Assembly: GCF_022811845.1 (NCBI RefSeq)
Contig: NZ_CP064266.1
Coordinates: 3,844,001-3,908,000, forward strand
DNA: 64,000 nt
Reading direction: 5' to 3'
Source of the DNA: Bacillus pseudomycoides
Lineage (GTDB): Bacteria; Bacillota; Bacilli; Bacillales; Bacillaceae_G
Shown: positions 36,379-44,452 of the stretch, piece by piece
Numbering within the stretch: position 1 is the first letter of the stretch
Layout of the letters: each line of letters begins with the position of its first letter
Notes under the pieces: generated by a model
Seen by the model: the letters and a program-made list of their open reading frames with translations, nothing else
Database searches by the model: none
Told to the model about the DNA's origin: nothing
Translations under genes and position numbers: made by a program

Positions 36379-37956
36379 ATGGGGTTAATGTATAAAATTG
36401 CTGATCAAACTTGGGAATTTGAAAGTATTCATAAACTAAATTATAAAACATTCGTAGAAGAAATTCCGCAGCATGAACAAACAGAAGCGCGCATACGTAT
36501 AGATTTGTTCCATGAAGAAAATACGTATTTAATATGTTTAGACGATCAAAGGTTAGTAGGAATGGTCGCGGTGCGAGGAAAACGACCATTCTCCTTAGAT
36601 AATAAAATACCTCATTTAGATGAGTGGTTACCAGAACGTGGTGATCGTGTATATGAAATTCGTTTATTAGCTGTGGAGCGAGAATATCGAAACGGAAGGG
36701 CTTTAATCGGATTGATTCGATTTTTGCATCGCTATTTGCTTCTAAATGGGTATGATTTAGCGCTCATTTCAGCAACAATACGTGAGTTGCCTCTGTATAA
36801 GCAAATGGGATTTTGTCCGCTCTATAAATTAGTCGGTACAGAACAAGCAGCGTTCCAACCGATGTATGTAACACCGAAAATATTTGAACAATCTAGCATT
36901 GCAAGTCTTGTGACGAAAGAATATACATTTTTACCCGGACCTGTAGAAATCGCAGAAAATGTCCAGCAAGCATTTGCTTCTAATCCAATTTCGCACCGTT
37001 CCAATCAATTTAAAGCTACGATGGGAAATGTCAAAAAACGATTACTACAAATGACAAAAGCAAAGCATGTGCAAATCATGCTTGGAACAGGTACATTAGT
37101 AAATGATTCAATCGCTTTACAGCTAAAGTTATTAAAGGGACGTGGATTAATTTTAACAAATGGTGAGTTTGGAAATCGTTTAATCAAGCAGGCAAATCGA
37201 GTAAACTTATCGTTTGATACATATGAGCGAGAAATTGGGAAGCCATTTTTATATAACGAAATAGAAGAATTAATGAAACAGCAAGGTTATGAATGGGTAT
37301 GGTTTGTTCATCATGAAACATCTACCGGTATGTTAAATGATTTAGAGGAATTAATTAGAGTTAGTAAACAATATGGTATCAAATTATGTGTTGATTGCAT
37401 TAGTTCAATTGGAGCAATATCTTTTTCCTTGGAAGAAGTGTATTTTGCGAGTGGAGTCAGCGGAAAAGCAATTGGAGCATATACGGGCTTATCTTTTGTA
37501 TTTTACAATCATATTGTGCAGGGAAATGAAACATTACCTACCTACATGGACATAGGAATGTATGAGGAAAGCGGGAGTGTACCGTATTCACAATCTTGGA
37601 ATTTAATATATGCATTACAAGAAGCGCTAAAGAAATTTGAGGATGAAGCCGAGTATGAGAAGATATATCAAACATATGCTTTTATGGAAGAAGCTGTTAT
37701 GAATATGGGCTTACAACTTGTATCTCCAAAAAAGTATGCTTCATCTATCATTCTTACAATTGCATTAGATAAAGAACTTTCTTCTAAGGAAATAGGAGAT
37801 TCATTAGCATTGCAAGGGTTTATTATCTATTATGAATCAACCTATTTACAACAAAATAACTGGATTCAAATTGCTTGCTTACATCACTATAAAGAACGTG
37901 AAATGAAAAGGATGCTGGATTGCTTACAAATGCAGATAGAACAAGTACATGTATAG
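36379..37956 (+). CDS. GNAT acyltransferase fused to class V aminotransferase
   Basis: 525 residues in two domains. Residues 1-165 are a GNAT-like domain (VYEIRLLAVEREYRNGRALI and LPLYKQMGFCPLY), of a shape also seen in N-acyl amino acid synthases. Residues about 175-515 are a PLP-dependent class V aminotransferase: TFLPGPVEI, MLGTGTLVNDSIALQLK, Asp339 in CVDCISSIGA and the PLP Lys363 in SGKAIGAYTG. AAAGGAG precedes the ATG, and the gene is coupled to the PlsY-like gene upstream. A lipid or N-acyl amino acid product is a reasonable guess but not shown. Confidence 0.75.
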   Translation: MGLMYKIADQTWEFESIHKLNYKTFVEEIPQHEQTEARIRIDLFHEENTYLICLDDQRLVGMVAVRGKRPFSLDNKIPHLDEWLPERGDRVYEIRLLAVEREYRNGRALIGLIRFLHRYLLLNGYDLALISATIRELPLYKQMGFCPLYKLVGTEQAAFQPMYVTPKIFEQSSIASLVTKEYTFLPGPVEIAENVQQAFASNPISHRSNQFKATMGNVKKRLLQMTKAKHVQIMLGTGTLVNDSIALQLKLLKGRGLILTNGEFGNRLIKQANRVNLSFDTYEREIGKPFLYNEIEELMKQQGYEWVWFVHHETSTGMLNDLEELIRVSKQYGIKLCVDCISSIGAISFSLEEVYFASGVSGKAIGAYTGLSFVFYNHIVQGNETLPTYMDIGMYEESGSVPYSQSWNLIYALQEALKKFEDEAEYEKIYQTYAFMEEAVMNMGLQLVSPKKYASSIILTIALDKELSSKEIGDSLALQGFIIYYESTYLQQNNWIQIACLHHYKEREMKRMLDCLQMQIEQVHV

Positions 37957-37962
37957 TACAGA

Positions 37963-37990
37963 AAAGACGGTTATGAAGACCGTCTTTCTT
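37963..37990. terminator. Intrinsic terminator
   Basis: AAAGACGGT pairs with ACCGTCTTT around a 7-base loop, followed by a T-rich run. Confidence 0.85.
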
Positions 37991-38015
37991 GTTTGATACA
38001 TTATGCATGTGTCGC

Positions 38016-38330
38016 TCAAAATAAGGATTCCATCTTTATTTTTCCCTTTTCTCGAATTTCTGCATTTGTATGTACCATGATATATCTATGTGCCCAGGCA
38101 ATTGCGATAACATCATCTAACAGGCCGATTCCAATAATAGCTGCTAAATCTGGGATGAAATCGATTGACCATACATAATAGGAAAGCGCAGCTAATATAA
38201 TTATCTTGGCTTTAGTAGGCAGTCCGTTCTTTTTTAAAGTGTAATATAAAATAATGCTCTCATACACACCGGATTTTCCTAATTTTGTTGCACCTTCATT
38301 TAATTTTTTCCATAGTTTCTGTTTCTCCAT
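38016..38330 (-). CDS. YkvA/DUF1232 membrane protein
   Basis: 104 residues with a central hydrophobic region and the DUF1232 signature YYVWSIDFIPDLAAIIGIGL followed by LDDVIAIAWA. Small proteins of this family are common in Bacillus and their function is unknown. AAGGAGTG precedes the ATG. The gene is convergent with the aminotransferase fusion and shares its terminator region. Confidence 0.8.
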   Translation of the reverse strand: MEKQKLWKKLNEGATKLGKSGVYESIILYYTLKKNGLPTKAKIIILAALSYYVWSIDFIPDLAAIIGIGLLDDVIAIAWAHRYIMVHTNAEIREKGKIKMESLF

Positions 38331-38521
38331 ATAATCACTCCTTATTTCGTTTTTTCATTAATTTTGTAAAAGTATATTTAACATTATGTAAATGCGCTTA
38401 AAAATATAGATTTTTTAAAAGGATAGACAAACAATCGACAAAATAACCCTTTTTATCGTTTCTTTCTTGTTGTTCATTCTCATAAGAATAAAAAAGGAAG
38501 AAGAGGATAGGAGGAGAAAAC

Positions 38522-38791
38522 ATGTGGGGGTTGTTTGATGTAATAGCAGATATTATTCTGTTTTATCCAAGGACTGATGCGAAATTTAAATATCATATTG
38601 CGAAGCTAAGTGAACAAGAATGGTTCCGAGATATGCATGAAGATATAAGGTATACAGGGCTCATTTGGAATAATCGGAAAATCAAGAAGTTTATTTTGTC
38701 ACCTGCTAATATGAAATTGCTAACAAAATCAAAAGAGAAGCAGGAAGAACTAATCCAATTGATTCATAGCGAGTACGAAAAAAGAAGATAA
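38522..38791 (+). CDS. Small hypothetical protein (89 aa)
   Basis: Starts MWGLFDVIADIILFYPRTDA, a possible membrane-associated N-terminus, then becomes highly charged with Lys- and Glu-rich helices to the end. GGAGGAG lies close before the ATG. It precedes the DEAD-box helicase by 83 bases with no obvious terminator, so they may be co-transcribed. No family was recognised. Confidence 0.6.
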   Translation: MWGLFDVIADIILFYPRTDAKFKYHIAKLSEQEWFRDMHEDIRYTGLIWNNRKIKKFILSPANMKLLTKSKEKQEELIQLIHSEYEKRR

Positions 38792-38874
38792 GAATTATCT
38801 TATTTTTCATATTTGGTGAAACAAATGGTACAATGAGAGCTTAATGTGAAAAATAAGGAAAAGAAGTGATCTGT

Positions 38875-40176
38875 TTGAAAAACTTTTTAGAATTAGGAAT
38901 TAGTGAAACATTCAATCATACATTATGTGAGAACGGGATTGCTGAAGCAACGCCAATTCAAGAGCAAGCAATCCCAGTTGTTTTGGCTGGAAAAGATATA
39001 ATCGGGCAAGCGAAAACTGGTACAGGTAAGACACTTGCATTCGTCTTGCCAATTTTAGAAAAAATTGATCCTGAGTCGAGTGATGTACAAGCTTTGATTG
39101 TTGCGCCAACTAGAGAATTAGCACTGCAAATTACAACTGAAATTGAAAAGATGATTGTTCATAAAGAAGATATCAATGTTCTTGCGATATATGGTGGTCA
39201 AGATGTAGCACAGCAAATGAGAAAGTTAAAAGGCAATACGCATATTGTTGTAGCAACACCAGGACGTCTATTAGACCATTTACGCCGTGAGACGATTGTA
39301 TTATCTAATGTTTCTATGCTTGTATTAGATGAAGCAGATCAAATGCTTCATTTCGGTTTTTTATATGATATAGAGGATATTTTAGAAGTAACACCTGAGA
39401 GTAAACAGACAATGTTATTTTCAGCGACAATGCCAAAAGATATTAAAAAACTTGCGAAGCGTTACATGAAAGAACCTGAGATGATTCGAATTCAAAGTGA
39501 AGAAGTAACGGTAAATAATATTAAGCAACGCGTGATTGAAACGACAGACCGTGCAAAGCAAGATGCGCTGCGCCATGTAATGGACCGTGATCAACCATTT
39601 TTAGCAGTTATTTTTTGCCGTACAAAGCGTAGAGCAAGTAAGTTATATGATGATTTAAAAGGGTACGGCTATAATTGTGATGAACTTCATGGTGATTTAT
39701 CTCAAGGGAAACGTGAACGAGTAATGAAGAGTTTCCGTGATGCGAAAATCCAATATTTAATTGCGACAGATGTGGCAGCTCGTGGATTGGATGTAGAAGG
39801 TGTAACGCATGTATTTAACTATGACATTCCAGAAGATGTAGAAAGTTACATTCACCGAATTGGTCGAACTGGCCGTGCTGGTGGATCAGGCCTTGCGATT
39901 ACATTTGTTGCTCCAAAAGATGAAATGTATTTAAAAGAGATTGAAAAAGGTATTGGTGCAACACTGCAAAGACAAGAGTTGGAACTACCTGCACATCAAG
40001 CAATTGCAAACAAGGAACAAAAGCAAAAACAACATACAAAGAAACCAAAGAAAACAGGGCAATATCGTCAAAGAGATGATCATGAAGGATCGAATAATGG
40101 AAAACAACGATCATTTCATAAACCAAGTAAAAAGAAAAGTAGTACAAAGCAAGGTCAACAAAGACGAGGTCGTTAA
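38875..40176 (+). CDS. DEAD-box ATP-dependent RNA helicase
   Basis: 433 residues from a TTG at 38875, placed just after a GAAGTGATC ribosome site; the frame opens at a GTG at 38866. Motifs in order are ATPIQEQ (Q motif), AKTGTGKT (I), PTRELA (Ia), TPGR, DEAD (II), SAT (III), VIFCRTKRRA (IV), ATDVAARGLD (V) and HRIGRTGRAG (VI). The C-terminal 75 residues are a basic Lys/Gln/Arg-rich tail likely to bind RNA. It is one of the cold-shock or ribosome-assembly helicases (Csh/YfmL group); which one cannot be decided here. Confidence 0.9.
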   Translation: MKNFLELGISETFNHTLCENGIAEATPIQEQAIPVVLAGKDIIGQAKTGTGKTLAFVLPILEKIDPESSDVQALIVAPTRELALQITTEIEKMIVHKEDINVLAIYGGQDVAQQMRKLKGNTHIVVATPGRLLDHLRRETIVLSNVSMLVLDEADQMLHFGFLYDIEDILEVTPESKQTMLFSATMPKDIKKLAKRYMKEPEMIRIQSEEVTVNNIKQRVIETTDRAKQDALRHVMDRDQPFLAVIFCRTKRRASKLYDDLKGYGYNCDELHGDLSQGKRERVMKSFRDAKIQYLIATDVAARGLDVEGVTHVFNYDIPEDVESYIHRIGRTGRAGGSGLAITFVAPKDEMYLKEIEKGIGATLQRQELELPAHQAIANKEQKQKQHTKKPKKTGQYRQRDDHEGSNNGKQRSFHKPSKKKSSTKQGQQRRGR

Positions 40177-40199
40177 TATAGTTTAAGTGTTAATAGTGA

Positions 40200-40236
40200 A
40201 AAGTCGTTTCCTTTAAAGAAGGGAACGACTTTTTTG
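40200..40236 (+). terminator. Intrinsic terminator of the helicase gene
   Basis: AAGTCGTTTCC pairs with GGGAACGACTT, then six T residues. Confidence 0.85.
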
Positions 40237-40505
40237 TACTGTATTTTTCATGAAATATAGATTTGATACACATTTTAATAGTAATCCAACATTCAGCCCC
40301 TTCTTCAAACGACTCGTAAGAGTGTTAAGGAGGGGTCATTCACTGCTATGAAAATTACATGTTTGGACATATTAGCGATTGAATTAATTTTATCATATAT
40401 GAATCCGGAGAACGAGCAGAGGGCGGTAAGAAACCGCATTAGGACAAAAGACCAATGGAATTCATATAGACGGTCAACGGTGTATTAGTGTCGTGGTCTT
40501 TATAA
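40237..40505. other. Degraded phage-derived intergenic stretch
   Basis: No intact frame. Short frames with stops precede the DUF2829 tail, and one reads YESGERAEGGKKPH, which recalls the start of DUF2829 proteins. An imperfect pairing of CCCCTTCTT with AAGGAGGGG occurs near 40298-40336. Confidence 0.35.
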
Positions 40506-40634
40506 AACAAACATAGAGGACATAATGTCTCATATGTTGCATATATTGCAATGAAAACAGTACAAGAAAATTTTGTTCCTTGGTTAGCTTCACCAACTGA
40601 TATGTTAGCAGAAGATTGGGAGGTTGTTGAATAA
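40506..40634 (+). pseudogene. DUF2829 phage protein, C-terminal remnant
   Basis: The frame reads YVAYIAMKTVQENFVPWLAS, then PTDMLAEDWEVVE and a stop. This is the highly conserved C-terminus of DUF2829 proteins, a phage family that includes the Thoeris inhibitor Tad2. The upstream part contains stops in all frames. The stop overlaps the ATG of the Gp49-like gene, preserving the phage gene order. Confidence 0.65.
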
Positions 40635-40897
40635 TGGATAATACGGTAACTCAACAGGATATTGATAATATTTTAGAAAAAACTCAATGGACAGTAGAAG
40701 AATTTCATGGCAAATGTACAGTCGTAGTTGCGAAATTGCCAAATGGATTTATTTTAACTGAATCTAGCGCATGTGTTGACCCTGCTGATTATGATATGGA
40801 TATTGGTATGGAATGCTGTAAAGAACGAATTGTAAATAAGGTTTGGGAATTAGAAGAATATAGATTGCAATGTGAATTAGCTAAATTAGTTAAGTAA
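40634..40897 (+). CDS. Phage Gp49-like protein
   Basis: 87 residues. The block ESSACVDPADYDMDIGMECC with CKERIVNKVWELEEYRLQ matches my memory of the Gp49-like phage family, found in many Bacillus prophages. The ATG overlaps the stop of the DUF2829 remnant, and a GGGAGG site lies in that gene's last codons. It looks intact, but it is stranded outside any phage and may no longer be expressed. Confidence 0.65.
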   Translation: MDNTVTQQDIDNILEKTQWTVEEFHGKCTVVVAKLPNGFILTESSACVDPADYDMDIGMECCKERIVNKVWELEEYRLQCELAKLVK

Positions 40898-40913
40898 GTC
40901 GCTATTAGTGAAG

Positions 40914-41000
40914 TGTCTCTAAAAAGTTAGACAGTTCCTTCGTTAGGTAACTTCTTGGGCATGAACTCGGTATTGTACGAGGGTTCATGCCCTTTAGTTT
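40914..41000. mobile_element. Solo IS3-type (IS150-like) end, remnant
   Basis: TGTCTCTAAAAAGTTAGACA resembles the terminal repeat of IS150-group elements. It is followed by a hairpin (GGGCATGAAC with GTTCATGCCC, 40957-40992) like that found near the ends of such elements in bacilli. No transposase is present. The hairpin also sits where rpiA needs a terminator. Assignment is by memory only. Confidence 0.45.
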
Positions 41001-41002
41001 TG

Positions 41003-41665
41003 TCATAATTCTTTTATTCCTTTTTCAGTTGCAATAATCGCTTTATCTACCATATTAATAAATAAACCAGTTTCAATTACTCCTGTTAGCATTTTTAACT
41101 GTTGATGAGTTTCGAATGGTTTGGTTATTAAGTTTGGAAAAGTACAATCTAAGATCATATTGCCATTGTCTGTTATAAATGGTTGATTGTTTTGGATACG
41201 TAAAGTCGCCTGACAACCAAATGATTGAATTCGTTTTGCGGTTTGCTCCCAAGCGAACGGTACGATTTCAATAGGAAGAGGAAAGGTACCTAAATCTTTT
41301 ACAAGTTTTGATTCATCAGCGATTATAATGAGTTTTTGGGAAGAAGTGGCGACTGTTTTTTCACGTAGAAGAGCGCCGCCGCCCCCCTTAATTAAATATA
41401 GATTGGGGTTAATCTCGTCTGCACCATCAATCGTGAGATCAAGGTAATCAACGTCACTTAAAGGAATTAAAGGGATAGAAAGTTGCTCCGCTAATTTCTT
41501 AGTTTCTATTGAAGTTGGTACAGCTTGAATTGTTAAACCTTCGCTGACTAGCTGCCCTAATTTTTGTATCGTCCAAAATACAGTGGAACCAGTGCCAAGG
41601 CCGATTTTCATCCCGTCTTTTACAAAATCAGCAGCATATTCACCAGCTAAACGTTTTAAATTCAT
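41003..41665 (-). CDS. rpiA: Ribose-5-phosphate isomerase A
   Basis: 220 residues from the ATG at 41665, with AGGGAGAA upstream; the frame extends further but only into the ferredoxin gene. Interconverts ribose 5-phosphate and ribulose 5-phosphate. Motifs include LGTGSTVFW, the active-site DGADEINP and the KGGGGALLREK loop, and the C-terminal VIETGLFINMVDKAI. It joins the window's zwf and gnd in the pentose phosphate pathway. It lies 16 bases after the ferredoxin gene on the same strand. Confidence 0.92.
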   Translation of the reverse strand: MNLKRLAGEYAADFVKDGMKIGLGTGSTVFWTIQKLGQLVSEGLTIQAVPTSIETKKLAEQLSIPLIPLSDVDYLDLTIDGADEINPNLYLIKGGGGALLREKTVATSSQKLIIIADESKLVKDLGTFPLPIEIVPFAWEQTAKRIQSFGCQATLRIQNNQPFITDNGNMILDCTFPNLITKPFETHQQLKMLTGVIETGLFINMVDKAIIATEKGIKEL

Positions 41666-41681
41666 TGTAATTCTCCCTAAG

Positions 41682-42002
41682 TTATTCCGCAGGTCGTGGC
41701 CCGGCATCTAATCCGGAATTTTCAACTGTTAATATGGGACGAACGGTAAGGTCATTATGTACGTGTATTTGACATGACAATCGCAAATGATCTTCAATAC
41801 CTTTTTCTGTAATCGCATTTTTTTCAACATGTGTTGGTTCGCGAAAATCTCCATCTATAATTTCAACGCGACAAGTGGTACAACGTGCTTTCCCGCCGCA
41901 GCGATGAAGAATATGGATACCATTATTTTCAAGTGCTAGTACTAACTTTGTTCCTTCTTTTACATCAAACGTGCCACTACCTATAACGGTTAATTTTGGC
42001 AT
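41682..42002 (-). CDS. Plant-type [2Fe-2S] ferredoxin
   Basis: 106 residues with cluster ligands Cys35, Cys41, Cys44 (HRCGGKARCTTC) and Cys77 (RLSCQIH), the CX5CX2C...C pattern of 2Fe-2S ferredoxins. It is cytoplasmic and probably an electron carrier for an unidentified oxygenase or reductase. AGGAGGC precedes the ATG. It is the first gene of a two-gene unit with rpiA; no redox partner is adjacent. Confidence 0.88.
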   Translation of the reverse strand: MPKLTVIGSGTFDVKEGTKLVLALENNGIHILHRCGGKARCTTCRVEIIDGDFREPTHVEKNAITEKGIEDHLRLSCQIHVHNDLTVRPILTVENSGLDAGPRPAE

Positions 42003-42147
42003 ATTCTAGCCTCCTCGTGTAAAATTCTACATAACATATTTATGACCGCACAATTATAAACATAAACATGAAATTTTTTTATTTGACCCGTAACTTTTTC
42101 ATTTGTTCAATCGTTAATTAAGTAAGCGCTGAAAAGGAGTGGTTATT

Positions 42148-42837
42148 TTGTGTACAAAAGTAACTCAAATGTTAAGAAATCATATCGATATGAATCATTC
42201 AAATATAAATTTTTTAATTGAAAATTATGCAGAGTTAAAAAGGTACTGTACATTTTTAACGAAAAACAAATGGGACGGTGAAGACCTTGCTCAAGAAGCC
42301 GTTTGTAAAGTACTTCAAAAATATGTGGAGAAAGATATTTGTATTACGCTTCTATATAAAATCGCTCGAAATAAATGGTTAGATCAACTAAAAACAAAAT
42401 CAGTTCAAGAGAAATTAGAGCAGGAGATTACATTTGAAGAACCGCATGGAAAAATTGCTGATTTGCATGAGATGGCGGAGAAAGTCTTGTCTTTATTAAA
42501 TGTACAGCAATCCGTTATCTTCTTGTTAAAAGATGTTTTTCAATACAGCTTATCAGATATTGCGGAAATATGTTCAATCTCAGAAGGCGCAGTGAAGGCT
42601 TCGTTGTTTCGTAGTAGAAATAGATTGAAAACGGTAAGTGAAGAAGAGGAGATTGAATTAGCCGGGCAGGATGACGACGTTGAAGTAATTGTAACAGCTA
42701 TTCGTGAACAAAAACCACAATTGTTAACAAAACTTCTTCCGACAATACAGTTTGAACACGTACCATCTAAGCAGCCTGTACTATTATTCAATACAAAAAC
42801 ACCTTCTTCTTACGGTTATATGCTATGTGCAGCTTAA
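42148..42837 (+). CDS. ECF-type sigma-70 factor
   Basis: 229 residues from a TTG at 42148, spaced properly from AAAAGGAG; the frame opens at 42139. Region 2 (NKWDGEDLAQEAVCKVLQKY, LLYKIARNKWLDQLK) and region 4 (FLLKDVFQYSLSDIAEICSI, then SEGAVKASLFRSRNRLK) are clear. After region 4 comes an unusual C-terminal tail of about 65 residues (FEHVPSKQPVLLFNTKTPSS). No anti-sigma gene is adjacent; the next gene is clpP, 18-21 bases downstream. Confidence 0.8.
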   Translation: MCTKVTQMLRNHIDMNHSNINFLIENYAELKRYCTFLTKNKWDGEDLAQEAVCKVLQKYVEKDICITLLYKIARNKWLDQLKTKSVQEKLEQEITFEEPHGKIADLHEMAEKVLSLLNVQQSVIFLLKDVFQYSLSDIAEICSISEGAVKASLFRSRNRLKTVSEEEEIELAGQDDDVEVIVTAIREQKPQLLTKLLPTIQFEHVPSKQPVLLFNTKTPSSYGYMLCAA

Positions 42838-42858
42838 AAAGTAGATGGAGGGATTATG

Positions 42859-43440
42859 ATGAATGCAATTCCGTATGTTGTAGAACAAACAAAATTAGGA
42901 GAACGCTCCTATGATATATATTCAAGGTTGTTAAAAGACCGTATTGTCATGATTGGATCAGAAATTAATGATCAAGTAGCAAGCAGTGTAGTGGCACAGT
43001 TATTATTTTTAGAAGCAGAAGATGCGGAGAAGGATATTTTTCTTTATATCAATAGTCCAGGAGGCTCAACTACAGCGGGATTTGCGATATTAGATACAAT
43101 GAATTTGATTAAACCTGATGTTCAAACGCTTTGTATGGGATTCGCAGCTTCATTTGGAGCGCTATTATTACTCGCTGGAGCGAAAGGGAAAAGACTTGCG
43201 CTTCCAAATAGTGAAATTATGATTCATCAGCCGCTTGGCGGAGTGAAAGGGCAAGCGACAGAGATTGAAATAACCGCAAAGCGAATAGTAAAGCTAAAAC
43301 ATGATATTAACAAAATCATATCAGATCGAACAGGTCAACCAATTGAAAAGATAGCCCTTGATACAGAAAGAGATTACTTTATGACTGCGGAAGAAGCGAA
43401 GGCATATGGCATTGTCGACGCTGTTATTGAAAAGAAATAA
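42859..43440 (+). CDS. clpP: ATP-dependent Clp protease proteolytic subunit, paralogue
   Basis: 193 residues from the second of two adjacent ATGs, after GGAGGG. The catalytic triad is Ser98 (GFAASFGAL), His123 (MIHQPLGG) and Asp172 (ERDYFMTAEEAKAYG). Compared with housekeeping ClpP (typically MGMAASMGAFLL), the active-site loop differs, so this is the second ClpP known in the B. cereus group. It forms barrel-shaped tetradecamers with Clp ATPases. It probably shares a transcript with the upstream sigma factor. Confidence 0.9.
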   Translation: MNAIPYVVEQTKLGERSYDIYSRLLKDRIVMIGSEINDQVASSVVAQLLFLEAEDAEKDIFLYINSPGGSTTAGFAILDTMNLIKPDVQTLCMGFAASFGALLLLAGAKGKRLALPNSEIMIHQPLGGVKGQATEIEITAKRIVKLKHDINKIISDRTGQPIEKIALDTERDYFMTAEEAKAYGIVDAVIEKK

Positions 43441-43478
43441 TGTGAAATAGGCCAAGAATATGATATTCTCTGTCTTAT

Positions 43479-43518
43479 AGGGCTAAATTCTTTGTATCAA
43501 GGGGTTTAGCTCTTTCTT
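43479..43518 (+). terminator. Probable intrinsic terminator after clpP
   Basis: AGGGCTAAA can pair with TTTAGCTCT across a 17-base loop, followed by a T/C-rich run. The long loop makes it uncertain. Confidence 0.45.
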
Positions 43519-43720
43519 TATGACTCTCTGTTCACAATTTTCTTACGTTTTTTAAAACTAGTCATTTTTGCAAGTAGTAGTGTTAATAGAGCTAATGAGT
43601 AAAAAATCTTAATTATATATTATTATCCAATATAATAAATGATTAGATATAGAGTAAGAATGTATATTTTAGAAAAGAAAGGTCGTATTGTAATAGAAAA
43701 ATCTCTTGTACAAATAGTGT

Positions 43721-44026
43721 TTATAATTCATAAATTTCTTTTATATTAATGTTAGCTGCATCTAAGATAATAAAAATTGCTGCTATGATATGCATAACCA
43801 CTGCTATAGAGTCGTAAAAAGCAACCAAAGTAGTTATGATACCTAAAAGGTTAGCATAAGTCTCCATAGTTGCTTTCTTAGCTAATAATATGGTGATAGC
43901 ATGTAAAGTAAGTAATGCAAGGAGTGGCAGCCATGATAAGTAAAAGTCACCTTGAAAAATGTAAAAAGCGAATAAAGCGTGTGAGATACCGGTAATCCAT
44001 TTTAGATTTTTTACAGAAACTTCCAA
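43721..44026 (-). CDS. Small polytopic membrane protein, unknown
   Basis: 101 residues with three to four hydrophobic helices (about 10-27, 31-48, 58-72 and 74-90) and few charges. The start is a TTG with AGGAGG at 7-base spacing. No family was recognised. No neighbours on the same strand are close enough for an operon. Confidence 0.6.
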   Translation of the reverse strand: MEVSVKNLKWITGISHALFAFYIFQGDFYLSWLPLLALLTLHAITILLAKKATMETYANLLGIITTLVAFYDSIAVVMHIIAAIFIILDAANINIKEIYEL

Positions 44027-44250
44027 AGTAATTCCTCCTAATATATTTTTATGGATATATTACTAAATATACCAAAAAATGAGGTTGTTGGATTTTTTAT
44101 TTTTTTCTTGCAATCTCTGTTAGAAACGTAAGTGTTAAATCCATAATTCTTTCAGCTGCTGTAAGGAAGATACATAAGGAATATAGGGTGTGAAAAGGAA
44201 TTAACTTATTCGATCAGTAGCGAAGATAACGTATGAGCGCAAATACGCAT

Positions 44251-44285
44251 AAAACCACCTAAACCTAATTGGTAGGTGGTTTTAT
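44251..44285. terminator. Intrinsic terminator-like hairpin
   Basis: AAAACCACCT pairs with AGGTGGTTTT, with T residues after it. It lies in an otherwise empty 425-base region between two minus-strand genes (44027-44452) and could end transcription from opuAC. Confidence 0.75.
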
Positions 44286-44452
44286 TAGTTTGTAGGCGCC
44301 CACAAATTTTTTATTTGATTACCTGTTATATTGCTTTTTTAATTCGACTAAGACATAAAGAATGAAGAAATATCAAGTTTTTTGAAGTTTTTTTGATAAA
44401 TCTTACATAAATATGAAACATGATATTCTCTGGCCTATTTTTATACCGTAAA

